A stretch of 9,844 bases of DNA from Lachnospiraceae bacterium (GCA_900764695.1 CAAFOY010000027.1:1-9844), one strand, 5' to 3'; numbered from the stretch's first letter, positions 1 to 6,217 are shown. Made by a program: numbers and translations. The notes: generated by a model not told the origin, from the sequence alone.

Positions 1-183
1 ATTATATATGTAAGAGGTCGTGCGAAAGAATATGATGACAGTATTGCACCTCGTGAGTACGGTAATGCAGAAGGAGCAAAAGAAGCGCTGGCTCTCTACA
101 TTGAAGCAGTCAAAGAATATAACACGTCCCTATTAAGAAAAAGTAATGACAAAGATGATATAGAAATAGTTATTGCAGAATGA
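1..183 (+). CDS. C-terminal end of an unidentified gene (partial)
   Basis: Frame 1 is open from the first base of the window to a TGA at 181-183 and encodes the last 60 residues of a protein whose start lies upstream. The visible part is hydrophilic. It has a predicted helix around EGAKEALALYIEAVKEY and an acidic end (DKDDIEIVIAE). I recognise no family. The stop overlaps a possible ATG of the next gene (ATGA at 180-183), as in tightly coupled phage operons. Reading frame and coupling are seen directly; function is unknown. Confidence 0.7.
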   Translation: MIYVRGRAKEYDDSIAPREYGNAEGAKEALALYIEAVKEYNTSLLRKSNDKDDIEIVIAE

Positions 184-191
184 GGGGTAAA

Positions 192-371
192 ATGACGGTT
201 AAAGAAATGGTTGATATTTTAAATACATTTCCTTGCGATACAGAAGTAGCTGTTATCTACCCAGATGACATATATGGTGAAGAAGGTGGAGTACCCATAG
301 ATGAGATAACCTATTTAACAAGTACCTCAAGGGAGCGTGCTAAGAATGGTGTATTTATTCGACTAAGTTAG
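192..371 (+). CDS. Small phage protein of the MTVKE type, unknown function
   Basis: This is a 59-residue acidic protein beginning MTVKEMVDILNTFPCDTEV. The pattern of a short helix, then 'FP.D.EV', then a beta-rich acidic stretch with a PIDEITY motif resembles a widespread family of very small phage proteins that start MTVKEL and have no known function. I chose ATG 192 over the in-frame ATG at 180. GAGGGG at 182-187 lies just ahead of 192, and the conserved start of the family would be there; the longer form adds only MRGK. The next gene begins 18 bases downstream. Family resemblance is from memory. Confidence 0.6.
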   Translation: MTVKEMVDILNTFPCDTEVAVIYPDDIYGEEGGVPIDEITYLTSTSRERAKNGVFIRLS

Positions 372-389
372 AAAGGGGCTAAACAGTAT

Positions 390-1427
390 ATGAAACCTTT
401 AAATGTACTTAGCTTGTGTGACGGAATGAGTTGTGGACAGATTGCTTTAATTGAAAGCGGTTACAAAATCAATAAATATTTTGCAAGTGAAATTGATAAG
501 AACGCAATAAAGGTTACACAAGACAACTTCCCTGATACCATACAAATAGGTGACGTTATGAACTTTGTTGAAGAAGTTGATGATGAACTCATTGTCAAAG
601 GTGACGCTTTAAGTAACCTACCTAAGATTGATTTAGTTATATTCGGAAGTCCTTGCTGTTCACTTTCAAAGGCAACGGCAGGGCGAAAAGAATATAGTAA
701 TGGCTTAAAAGGTGTATCGTGGTTATTCTATCCCTGTAATGCTATACTACAATGGATAAAGGCGAATAATAACCCTGACGTTCTCTTTATGATTGAGAAT
801 GTGGACAGTAATAATAAGACTGATATAGCTAAGATAACAAAAGTGATTGGTGTTAAACCTCGTTTAATTGACAGCAATATATTTTCGGCACAAGATAGAA
901 AGCGTTTGTATTGGACAAACATACCTATCGCTCCATTACCTTTAGCCAGTAAGCAGGTAATAAAGGATATAATGGATAAAGATGTGCCTGAAAAATATTT
1001 CTATGAGCAGGGTTTTGACTTTCACGGTAACAGTAAGAAAGTTATAGCCACCTTACATATTAATGGACACGATATTCTGAAAAGAGTTAATAACATCAAT
1101 TTTAAAAGTCCTACTTTGACAGGCTGTCGGGGTGGAAATACACAGAAGAAAATTTTGGATAGAAACAGGTGTAGAAAACTTACTCCAAACGAGTATAGGA
1201 AGTTGCAGACAATACCTGATTGGTACAAGATGAATGTAGCTGACTCTCACATATACAATATGTGTGGTGACGGTTGGACAATAGAAGTTATAAAGCACAT
1301 CTTTAAAGGAATAAAGAGAGTAGGTGATTTCAATGGAAATATCAGTAAAGGCAAAGGACGGAAGCATAACACGCTTAGACATAACAGACGAGCAAGCAAA
1401 CTATTTAGGGTTGTCAGCAGAGGGTAA
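390..1427 (+). CDS. C5-cytosine DNA methyltransferase (orphan, phage type)
   Basis: Predicted SAM-dependent DNA (cytosine-5)-methyltransferase of 345 residues. The motifs appear in order: motif I LSLCDGMSCGQ (7-17, SAM binding), motif IV GSPCC (86-90, catalytic Cys89), motif VI ENV (136-138), motif VIII QDRKRLYW (168-175), motif IX RKLTPNEYRKLQTIP (262-276) and a motif X-like GDGWT (293-297). Motif IV has PCC in place of the usual PCQ, and motif X has GDGWT in place of GNSVP. The stretch between motifs VIII and IX (about 180-255) is short and would hold the target recognition domain. No restriction endonuclease partner is next to it, so it probably acts as an orphan enzyme against host restriction. 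The domain should end near residue 308. The basic tail after it is read out of frame through the start of the next gene, a 95-base overlap. Ribosome binding site GAAAGGGG is at 371-378. Confidence 0.88.
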   Translation: MKPLNVLSLCDGMSCGQIALIESGYKINKYFASEIDKNAIKVTQDNFPDTIQIGDVMNFVEEVDDELIVKGDALSNLPKIDLVIFGSPCCSLSKATAGRKEYSNGLKGVSWLFYPCNAILQWIKANNNPDVLFMIENVDSNNKTDIAKITKVIGVKPRLIDSNIFSAQDRKRLYWTNIPIAPLPLASKQVIKDIMDKDVPEKYFYEQGFDFHGNSKKVIATLHINGHDILKRVNNINFKSPTLTGCRGGNTQKKILDRNRCRKLTPNEYRKLQTIPDWYKMNVADSHIYNMCGDGWTIEVIKHIFKGIKRVGDFNGNISKGKGRKHNTLRHNRRASKLFRVVSRG

Positions 1428-1905
1428 ACCTCTATATGATACAGGCTTTAGTAGAGTTGCTTACAACCAACCTTATTTTTATATAGATTTAGCTGTTAAG
1501 AAGTCGGTAGATAACCATACTATTGACGCTGATACATTATACAGCTACGCAAATTATTTTAATAATAAGCAGTTTGCCAATAAGGTGTTAAAAGCAGTAA
1601 TGATATATTTAAAATTATTGCAATGGCAAGCCCTTAATGATAAACCAATATCGACATATAACCCAAATGAACAACCTAAAATTAGGTGGGTAATTTCAAA
1701 GGAAACAGGCTATGATAGATGTACCTATGTAGCAAGAGCACAATCCTTTGAGTATGATATGATAAGTCAAGTTTATTTTTCATCAGCAGAAAAATGCAAC
1801 GAAGCTATTCAAGAATTTAAGGAAGATATAGATTGGTACTTTAATAAATTTCAAGGTAAAACACATATTAGTTATACAGAAAGGATAGAGCAAGATGAAA
1901 TTTAA
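1333..1905 (+). CDS. Phage protein of unknown function, first of two tandem paralogues
   Basis: This is a 190-residue soluble protein with no recognised catalytic motif. It begins with a short beta-rich segment (MEISVKAKDGSITRLDITDEQANYLGL). Then comes an aromatic-rich region (QPYFYID), a segment ANYFNNKQFA leading into a long helix, and a C-terminal YFSSAEKCNEAIQEF..DIDWYF pattern. The same order recurs in the next gene, so the two look like a tandem duplication. I chose ATG 1333, with AGG at 1322-1324 eight bases upstream, over the in-frame GTG at 1324. It overlaps the methyltransferase gene by 95 bases and the next gene by 11. Similar proteins with conserved N-Y-F and W-Y-F blocks occur in phages of Firmicutes, as far as I recall, without known function. 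Confidence 0.72.
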   Translation: MEISVKAKDGSITRLDITDEQANYLGLSAEGKPLYDTGFSRVAYNQPYFYIDLAVKKSVDNHTIDADTLYSYANYFNNKQFANKVLKAVMIYLKLLQWQALNDKPISTYNPNEQPKIRWVISKETGYDRCTYVARAQSFEYDMISQVYFSSAEKCNEAIQEFKEDIDWYFNKFQGKTHISYTERIEQDEI

Positions 1906-2467
1906 AATAAAAGTGAATGGTAAAACAGACTTTATAAACATTTCAAAAGAAAAAGCGACTAAATTAGGGCTTATAAAGCCTGATTTAACTGGCTATGAGA
2001 GAGCAAGAAGTGGTGAAACCTATTATGCAGTATCAAGTAATGGGGTAAGGAACCTAACAGAAGATAATTATTATGATGATACAGTATTGTTCGACAGCGG
2101 TAATTATTTTACTTCCGAGGAAATTGCACAATGTGTAAATAGAGCTACTACTCTTAAAAATATGTTGCGAAAATTTCAGGCGGACAACGATAGAGCAATA
2201 ACCAGTAAAGATTGGAAAGAAAGTACAATGTCTAAGTGGTACTTTACTTACAATTATTCTAATGATACAATTCTTGTACTTGACTCAGTTCGTGTTCGTG
2301 ATTTTGGTACGGTTTATTTCACGTCAAAAGAGCTTTGTGAGCAGGCGGTTAAAACTTTTGAGTCAGAAATTAAGTGGTATTATAAAAGCTATCTGCAACG
2401 ACTGGACGAGGTAAAGTGCCATTTGCCTAAACGGAACAATTTTGCTATAATAAGTTTATCAGAATAA
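1895..2467 (+). CDS. Phage protein of unknown function, second of two tandem paralogues
   Basis: This 190-residue protein has the same layout as the preceding gene. A beta-rich start (MKFKIKVNGKTDFINISKEKATKLGL) matches the neighbour's MEISVKAKDGS...LGL. A GNYFTSEEIAQCV segment matches its ANYFNNKQFANKV. VYFTSKELCEQAVKTFESEIKWYY matches its VYFSSAEKCNEAIQEF..DIDWYF. Divergence between the copies is high, so the duplication is old or the two were acquired separately. Start ATG 1895 has AAAGGATAG about ten bases upstream and lies inside the end of the previous gene, which suggests translational coupling. No enzymatic or DNA-binding signature is visible. Confidence 0.72.
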   Translation: MKFKIKVNGKTDFINISKEKATKLGLIKPDLTGYERARSGETYYAVSSNGVRNLTEDNYYDDTVLFDSGNYFTSEEIAQCVNRATTLKNMLRKFQADNDRAITSKDWKESTMSKWYFTYNYSNDTILVLDSVRVRDFGTVYFTSKELCEQAVKTFESEIKWYYKSYLQRLDEVKCHLPKRNNFAIISLSE

Positions 2468-2488
2468 TCTTATGTGGGGTGAAGTACA

Positions 2489-2824
2489 ATGGCAAAGAGA
2501 AAGAAAAGGGGTAAGCGTCCAAACAATAATGCAGTATTACAACGTGAGATAGCTAAAGCGACAGATGATTTACGTTTAAAGGTATCAGCAAATGCTTTAG
2601 AAATGCTTACTGTAATACCTGCTTATGTTTTACATACAGAGTTTGGCTTTGGCAAAAAGAGAGCTTTACAATTTATGAATAGCTTTTTCAGAGTTAGTGA
2701 CGCAGTTGTTCAGGGGCAGGTAAGAATTGATACTTTGCACGAAGAACTAAAACAGGCTTTAGATATTGAAGTTGATATAGACTGGAAAGAAGCCTGTAAG
2801 GACTATAAGAAAGGGTTAAAATAA
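2489..2824 (+). CDS. Basic 111-aa phage protein, unknown function
   Basis: The N-terminus is strongly basic (MAKRKKRGKRPNN), followed by what look like several amphipathic helices. These include LEMLTVIPAYVLHTEFGFGKKRALQFMNSFF, whose GFGKKRA turn could mark a helix-turn-helix-like or nucleic-acid-binding surface. The C-terminal segment is acidic then basic (DIEVDIDWKEACKDYKKGLK). I recognise no named family; a nucleic-acid-binding role is an inference from charge only. Ribosome binding site GGGGTG precedes ATG 2489. The stop TAA shares its last base with the ATG of the microprotein that follows (TAATG), so the two are probably translationally coupled. Confidence 0.65.
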   Translation: MAKRKKRGKRPNNNAVLQREIAKATDDLRLKVSANALEMLTVIPAYVLHTEFGFGKKRALQFMNSFFRVSDAVVQGQVRIDTLHEELKQALDIEVDIDWKEACKDYKKGLK

Positions 2825-2907
2825 TGAATATTGAGAAGATTTTAGTAGAGCTTATGTTTTTTGTTTTGATTATAGCTTATCTCCTTATAACAAGCAATAA
2901 CAAGTAA
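2824..2907 (+). CDS. 27-residue single-span membrane microprotein
   Basis: A short frame begins at the ATG that overlaps the previous stop (TAATG, 2822-2826) and ends at TAA 2905-2907. Its product is MNIEKILVELMFFVLIIAYL followed by LITSNNK. Residues 6-23 form one hydrophobic membrane span with a short polar tail. The stop-start overlap, the clean membrane segment and the fit into an otherwise empty gap support a real gene. Phage operons often carry such one-span peptides, but the function of this one cannot be told from sequence. It is short enough that chance cannot be excluded. Confidence 0.5.
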   Translation: MNIEKILVELMFFVLIIAYLLITSNNK

Positions 2908-2922
2908 GAAAGGAATATATAA

Positions 2923-3639
2923 ATGGAAGTATTATTAAATAAAATATCAGGTTATGCGTCAGCCATAACCTCTATGTATACCAGCAAAAGACACCTTACA
3001 AAAGAGAAGGTAAATGACATATATCTTATGGAAAAACTGAATACATCAACAAGGGGTGCAGTTGTTACTGACCTTGAAACCTCTGAAACCTTTTGCAAAG
3101 AGATTGAAAAGGTGTGTAAAATCGGTAAAAAACATATTACCTTATTAAGATTTATTGACCTTGAATTTACGGTGTTGGGTATTCACAGGGGAGCACAAGA
3201 TGACTTTGACGCTCACGCAAAACGATTAGATAATCGTATTATAAGAGCAAGTACCCGACTTGCAGACTTTCAAGATGAAAAGTCGGATTGGTACAAAGAT
3301 AAAATACTGACAGATAGGGAAGTATTAGATATTCAAGGTGTTTCTTTACCACCTGCTATTGTACAAGACGGTATTACATATGTTAAAACGGCGAATGGCT
3401 TTATAAGAGAAGATTTAGTTAATAGAAAAGATGTTGCAAGGGGTTTATGCAGACTTTCTATACCGTCAGATTTTACGGCGAAAGTCAATATAACTGAGTT
3501 TGCACATATTGTAAAGCTAAGAGATAAAAATTCAGGTGCTGCACCAGAGCTTAAAGAGATGATTGAAAGCCTGTTAAAGCAAGTTGAAGATTTTTGCCCT
3601 TATTTTACAAGAGAATTTTTCTACGAAATTGACAATTAA
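2923..3639 (+). CDS. Divergent ThyX-fold protein (flavin-dependent thymidylate synthase-like)
   Basis: This 238-residue protein resembles flavin-dependent thymidylate synthase, most clearly in the C-terminal half. VARGLCRLSIP (171-181) matches the 'VAR.vLP' block of ThyX. KVNITEFAHIVKLR (187-200) matches the 'vNARsL..F..LR' block whose Arg contacts dUMP. AAPELKEMIE (206-215) and CPYFTREFF (225-233) match the last helices. Upstream, HITLLRFIDLEFTVLGIHRG (71-90) would be the substrate strand and helix. However, the ThyX signature RHRxxxxxxxS is not present: only HR (88-89) and a later RIIRAS (105-110) remain, and the 'HAQWE' stretch reads GAAPE. Classical thymidylate synthase activity is therefore uncertain. 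It may be a phage subfamily with an altered active site, perhaps acting on a modified pyrimidine nucleotide, which is inference. Ribosome binding site GAAAGGA precedes ATG 2923. It is the last gene before a terminator. Confidence 0.55.
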   Translation: MEVLLNKISGYASAITSMYTSKRHLTKEKVNDIYLMEKLNTSTRGAVVTDLETSETFCKEIEKVCKIGKKHITLLRFIDLEFTVLGIHRGAQDDFDAHAKRLDNRIIRASTRLADFQDEKSDWYKDKILTDREVLDIQGVSLPPAIVQDGITYVKTANGFIREDLVNRKDVARGLCRLSIPSDFTAKVNITEFAHIVKLRDKNSGAAPELKEMIESLLKQVEDFCPYFTREFFYEIDN

Positions 3640-3653
3640 ATATTGCAAAGTGG

Positions 3654-3682
3654 TTTACAATCTTGATTTCTTTTGGTAATAT
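3654..3682 (+). promoter_or_regulatory. Possible sigma-70/sigma-A promoter just after the thyX-like gene
   Basis: TTTACA (3654-3659), a 17-base spacer and TAATAT (3677-3682) are preceded by TGG, which forms an extended -10. The predicted start point is near 3689. No gene follows before the terminator at 3744-3778, so any transcript would be a non-coding RNA of about 90 bases. AT-rich sequence gives such matches by chance, so confidence is modest. Confidence 0.35.
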
Positions 3683-3688
3683 AATTAT

Positions 3689-3778
3689 GAAGCAGTTTTG
3701 AGTTCCATTGCTTCTACTCCTTAACTTTTTATATTAATCAAAGAAACCGAGAAATTTTCTCGGTTTTCTTGCTTTTTA
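3689..3778 (+). ncRNA. Candidate short non-coding RNA between promoter and terminator
   Basis: If the promoter at 3654-3682 is active, transcription would run from about 3689 to the terminator at 3744-3778, giving an RNA of about 90 bases. Its 5' part can fold through GAAGCA (3689-3694) with TGCTTC (3709-3714), followed by an unpaired linker and the terminator stem. No reading frame with a ribosome binding site lies inside. It matches no RNA family I know, and it could equally be a plain 3' untranslated region of the upstream operon. Confidence 0.25.
3744..3778 (+). terminator. Rho-independent terminator
   Basis: A perfect 10-base inverted repeat, AAACCGAGAA (3744-3753) and TTCTCGGTTT (3757-3766), has a 3-base loop and is followed by a T-rich tail (TCTTGCTTTTT). 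It closes the upstream operon. Its T tail doubles as the -35 region of the following promoter. Confidence 0.88.
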
Positions 3779-3797
3779 CAAATGTGTATGATATAAT
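3769..3797 (+). promoter_or_regulatory. Sigma-70/sigma-A promoter for the nuclease-to-queC operon
   Basis: TTGCTT (3769-3774), a 17-base spacer and a perfect TATAAT (3792-3797) with an extended -10 TGA immediately upstream (3789-3791). The predicted start is near 3804, leaving a leader of about 25-30 bases. It sits directly behind a strong terminator and in front of a new gene set, which is what a true operon promoter would look like. Confidence 0.75.
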
Positions 3798-3826
3798 GAT
3801 TTACGAGATTGCAGTAGAGATAGGAG

Positions 3827-4285
3827 ATGAAGAATGTGCAACTAAAAGTTACAGAAAAAGGCAGAGAACAAAAAGAGCAACACGAAAAAAATGTGAAAAG
3901 GGGAAGAAATAGTCGTAACAAAGGTGCTAACTATGAAAGGTCAATAGCCAAGCTACTTGAAAAGGTATTTGGTGAAGCCTTTGTAAGAACCCCTTTAAGT
4001 GGTGGTTTTGCTAAAAACAAAACGGCTAAAGGTGATGACTTTAGGGGTGATATAGTTCCTGTTGACAGTAATATTGACTGTAAGCTACATATTGAGTGTA
4101 AGAACACTAAGACGTGGAGCTTACCTCAATGGTTTAAGCAAGCAGAGAGTGACTGTCCTAAAGACAAAGTACCTTGTGTTATATTCCACAAGTTTAACAC
4201 GGGTAAAAGTTACATAGCGTTAGACCTCGAAGATTTTTTAAAACTTGTACCGAAGGATAACATAATAAAGGTGGTGGAAGAATGA
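3827..4285 (+). CDS. PD-(D/E)XK nuclease, possible Holliday-junction-resolvase type
   Basis: Predicted Mg2+-dependent nuclease of up to 152 residues. Signature residues are Glu37 in the helix GANYERSIAKLL, Asp75 in DFRGDIVP and the IECKN motif (89-93, Glu90 and Lys92). The order E-D-ExK and the basic N-terminus match small resolvases and related phage recombination nucleases. HKFNTGKSYIALDLEDFLKL would form the last strand and helix. Which substrate it cuts cannot be told; resolving branched DNA during replication or packaging is an inference. The coordinates give the longest form. AGGAG (3822-3826) touches ATG 3827 but stands nine bases before an in-frame GTG at 3836, so the real start may be GTG 3836. 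It is the first gene after the promoter, and its stop overlaps the next start (ATGA). Confidence 0.78.
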   Translation: MKNVQLKVTEKGREQKEQHEKNVKRGRNSRNKGANYERSIAKLLEKVFGEAFVRTPLSGGFAKNKTAKGDDFRGDIVPVDSNIDCKLHIECKNTKTWSLPQWFKQAESDCPKDKVPCVIFHKFNTGKSYIALDLEDFLKLVPKDNIIKVVEE

Positions 4286-4656
4286 TAGCCTTTATTATTG
4301 TATTGATTATAGCATTGGTAGTCTATATCTTACATAAGACGTTTTTCTTGACGGTAATAGTCGGCAGGTCAATGTTTCCAACCTTTTATCCAAATGATAT
4401 TGTTTTGGCAAAAAGAGTAAGACACAAGGTATTTCCAAGTAAACCAAAAGACGGCAACATTTATTTCTTCAATAAGCCTATGAATGAGAAACGACTTATT
4501 GTAAAGAGATTAAACTCTCATTCAGATAATTTAGGTATCTGTTGGTTTTTGGGAGATAATAGTGATGAAAGTTGTGACAGTCGTAACTTTGGTTTTGTGG
4601 ACTGGAAAGAAGTTAAGTACGAATATGTCAAAACACTTATAAAGAGCAGAAATTAA
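4282..4656 (+). CDS. Small S26-family (signal peptidase I-like) membrane protease
   Basis: This 124-residue protein has an N-terminal membrane span (residues 2-18). The S26 protease boxes follow in the right order. GRSMFPT (28-34) carries the predicted nucleophile Ser30. RLIVKRL (71-77) carries the predicted general base Lys75. GDNSDESCDSRNFGFV (91-106) is the last conserved box. All expected catalytic residues are present, so it should be active, with its catalytic domain outside the membrane. It is shorter than typical bacterial signal peptidase I (about 170-200 residues), closer to minimal forms. Its ATG overlaps the nuclease stop (ATGA, 4282-4285). A signal-peptidase gene inside a phage DNA-metabolism operon is unusual. 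Possible roles are processing of an exported phage protein or altering host secretion; both are inference. Confidence 0.85.
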   Translation: MIAFIIVLIIALVVYILHKTFFLTVIVGRSMFPTFYPNDIVLAKRVRHKVFPSKPKDGNIYFFNKPMNEKRLIVKRLNSHSDNLGICWFLGDNSDESCDSRNFGFVDWKEVKYEYVKTLIKSRN

Positions 4657-4676
4657 GATTGTAAAGGAGTATATAA

Positions 4677-4943
4677 ATGAATAAAACATTACTGAAAGTT
4701 TCAAGCACAACATCAACTAAACAACTTGCAGGTTGTATTGCAAATTGTGTTGAAGAAGGTAAAGAAACAGAAATAAGGGCAGTAGGTGCTTCTGCTGTTA
4801 ATCAAATGTATAAGTCACTTGCTATTGCAAGTAGTATTGTGGCTTCAAAAGGTTTCTCACTTTTATTTAAAGCTGGCTTTGCAGACTTTGAAGAAAATGG
4901 TGATGTAAAAACAGCTATGATTGCAAGAATTGTTGTAAGATAG
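4677..4943 (+). CDS. spoVS: SpoVS-like (Alba-fold) protein
   Basis: This 88-residue protein matches stage V sporulation protein S along almost its full length. It has LLKVSSTTSTKQLAGCIANC at the start, then EIRAVGASAVNQMYKSLAIA, where the family has 'AIGAGALNQAVKAVAIAR', and a final TAMIARIVV strand. Bacillus SpoVS affects sporulation and cell division, and its fold is that of Alba nucleic-acid-binding proteins. In a phage it could act on host sporulation or on phage DNA, or bind nucleic acid during modification; the sequence does not decide. AAAGGAG lies about ten bases before ATG 4677. It sits just ahead of queE in the same operon. Confidence 0.85.
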   Translation: MNKTLLKVSSTTSTKQLAGCIANCVEEGKETEIRAVGASAVNQMYKSLAIASSIVASKGFSLLFKAGFADFEENGDVKTAMIARIVVR

Positions 4944-4956
4944 GAGTGGCTGTTTT

Positions 4957-5577
4957 ATGGTTTACATAAATGACGTTTACAAGGGATTGCAAACTGATTG
5001 TACAGGCATAGGAAAGCCTTGTATTTATGTAGAGTTTTTCGGTTGTGATGTCGGTTGTAGTAAATGCCGACACTCACAATCCATTGAGTGTAAGAAACGC
5101 TCATCAATAAATAAGATAATGGGTAGAATATTTAAGCAGGGTATAGACCTAAAGAATGTTGTAATAACAGGCGGTGAGCCTTTAATACAGTTCAATGAAT
5201 TATATCCGTTAGTATACGAATTGTTGAATGACGATTATAAGGTGGCTATTGAAACAGGTAATTGTTATAAGCTCCCTCGTGATACATATAGACGTAGCTT
5301 TAGGTACTTAGTAGACTGTAAAACACCTTCAAGTGGTGTAGCAAAGAAGAATGTTTTTACTAACCTTGCATTGTTAAGCTCCACAGATGAAGTGAAGTTT
5401 AACATACAAGATTTAAGTGATTATGAGTTTGCACTAAAGACACTAAGAACATATCCAACTTGTGCTAAAGTAGTATTCTATTCAGATAACCCTAAAATAA
5501 TTGAATGTATTCCTATTTGGTTATTTCAAGATAGGTTATACAACATACAGTTTATAAGGAGTGAAAATAATGGCTGA
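4957..5577 (+). CDS. queE: 7-carboxy-7-deazaguanine synthase QueE (radical SAM)
   Basis: Predicted to convert 6-carboxy-5,6,7,8-tetrahydropterin to 7-carboxy-7-deazaguanine using SAM and a [4Fe-4S] cluster. The cluster motif is Cys30-x3-Cys34-x2-Cys37 within VEFFGCDVGCSKC, the spacing of standard radical SAM enzymes. GGEP (72-75) binds the SAM amino group. VDCKTPSSG (119-127) matches the 'D.K.PsSG' block typical of QueE and distinguishes it from the activating enzymes of anaerobic ribonucleotide reductases. Length (206) is at the short end for the family. AGGAG precedes ATG 4957. The last 8 bases overlap queC, so the two are probably coupled. With QueC, FolE and DpdA nearby, the product is most likely destined for phage DNA. 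Confidence 0.92.
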   Translation: MVYINDVYKGLQTDCTGIGKPCIYVEFFGCDVGCSKCRHSQSIECKKRSSINKIMGRIFKQGIDLKNVVITGGEPLIQFNELYPLVYELLNDDYKVAIETGNCYKLPRDTYRRSFRYLVDCKTPSSGVAKKNVFTNLALLSSTDEVKFNIQDLSDYEFALKTLRTYPTCAKVVFYSDNPKIIECIPIWLFQDRLYNIQFIRSENNG

Positions 5578-6217
5578 TTGGTCGCAAACACCGATAGGAC
5601 ATAAACCACCTAAAAAGCGTTTAGTTCTTTTTAGTGGCGGTTTTGACAGTGTAGTCTTGTTAGAAAGACTTATGCACCTTTATCCAAACGAATGTCTTAC
5701 ACTACTATTCTTTAAGTATGGACAACCTAACTTAAATCAAGAGTGGAGCATTTATCAAAAGTATCTACAAAAGGGTAATAACTATGGTATAGATATGCCA
5801 CTACATTTCCTTACAGATAATGATTTCTTTCAAGGTACACCTATTCCTCAGAAGCAATATGTGGAATATCGTAATCTTGTATTTTTATCACACGCTATGA
5901 ATATAGCGGAAACAATGGGAATAAAAGAGATTTATATGGGACTTAACTATGTATCTCCCGAAGAAAACGGCTTTAAAGATTGTGACCGAAATTTCATTGA
6001 TAGGTTTAATGAGCTTATAAAGCCAAGTGGGATAAGACTTATAGCCCCATTCGCTTATGTGCATAAAACATCTCTTATTGATGTCGCACGAGAGTACAGT
6101 ATTGAAAAAGATGACTTTTTCAGTTGCAATAACCCGACTGCCGAAGGTGAGCCTTGTGGTGTATGCGGTGATTGTAAATTAATTGATGAAATGTACTCAT
6201 ATAACCCTTTAGGGTGA
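5570..6217 (+). CDS. queC: 7-cyano-7-deazaguanine (preQ0) synthase QueC
   Basis: Predicted ATP-dependent enzyme that turns 7-carboxy-7-deazaguanine plus ammonia into preQ0. The 215-residue form has the PP-loop SGGFDS (22-27). It also has the family block VEYRNLVFLSHAMNIAE (99-115) and FKDCDRNFIDRFN (135-147), matching the QueC 'DCR..F' region. A zinc site is formed by Cys186, Cys196, Cys199 and Cys202 (CGVCGDC). All expected elements are present and length is normal. I chose ATG 5570 because AAGGAG (5556-5561) stands eight bases upstream; an in-frame GTG at 5561 would begin inside that site. It overlaps the end of queE by 8 bases and is the last gene before a new promoter. No amidotransferase domain is fused to it, unlike the QueC fusions linked to archaeosine-like DNA bases. 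Confidence 0.93.
   Translation: MADWSQTPIGHKPPKKRLVLFSGGFDSVVLLERLMHLYPNECLTLLFFKYGQPNLNQEWSIYQKYLQKGNNYGIDMPLHFLTDNDFFQGTPIPQKQYVEYRNLVFLSHAMNIAETMGIKEIYMGLNYVSPEENGFKDCDRNFIDRFNELIKPSGIRLIAPFAYVHKTSLIDVAREYSIEKDDFFSCNNPTAEGEPCGVCGDCKLIDEMYSYNPLG

Noticed and set aside
1053..1382. Reverse-strand frame of 109 codons inside the methyltransferase gene
   Set aside because: It lies opposite a gene with full conserved motifs, shows no recognised protein features and has no ribosome binding site that I can see.
3640..3826. A preQ1 riboswitch in the large gap or in other leaders
   Set aside because: I looked for the short pseudoknot pattern with an A-rich tail before a ribosome binding site and did not find it in this gap or ahead of queE, the repeat gene or folE.
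3721..3921. Reverse-strand frame of 66 codons rich in Phe, Ser and Cys
   Set aside because: It covers a terminator, a promoter and the nuclease start on the opposite strand, and its composition is what the complement of Lys/Glu-rich coding sequence gives.
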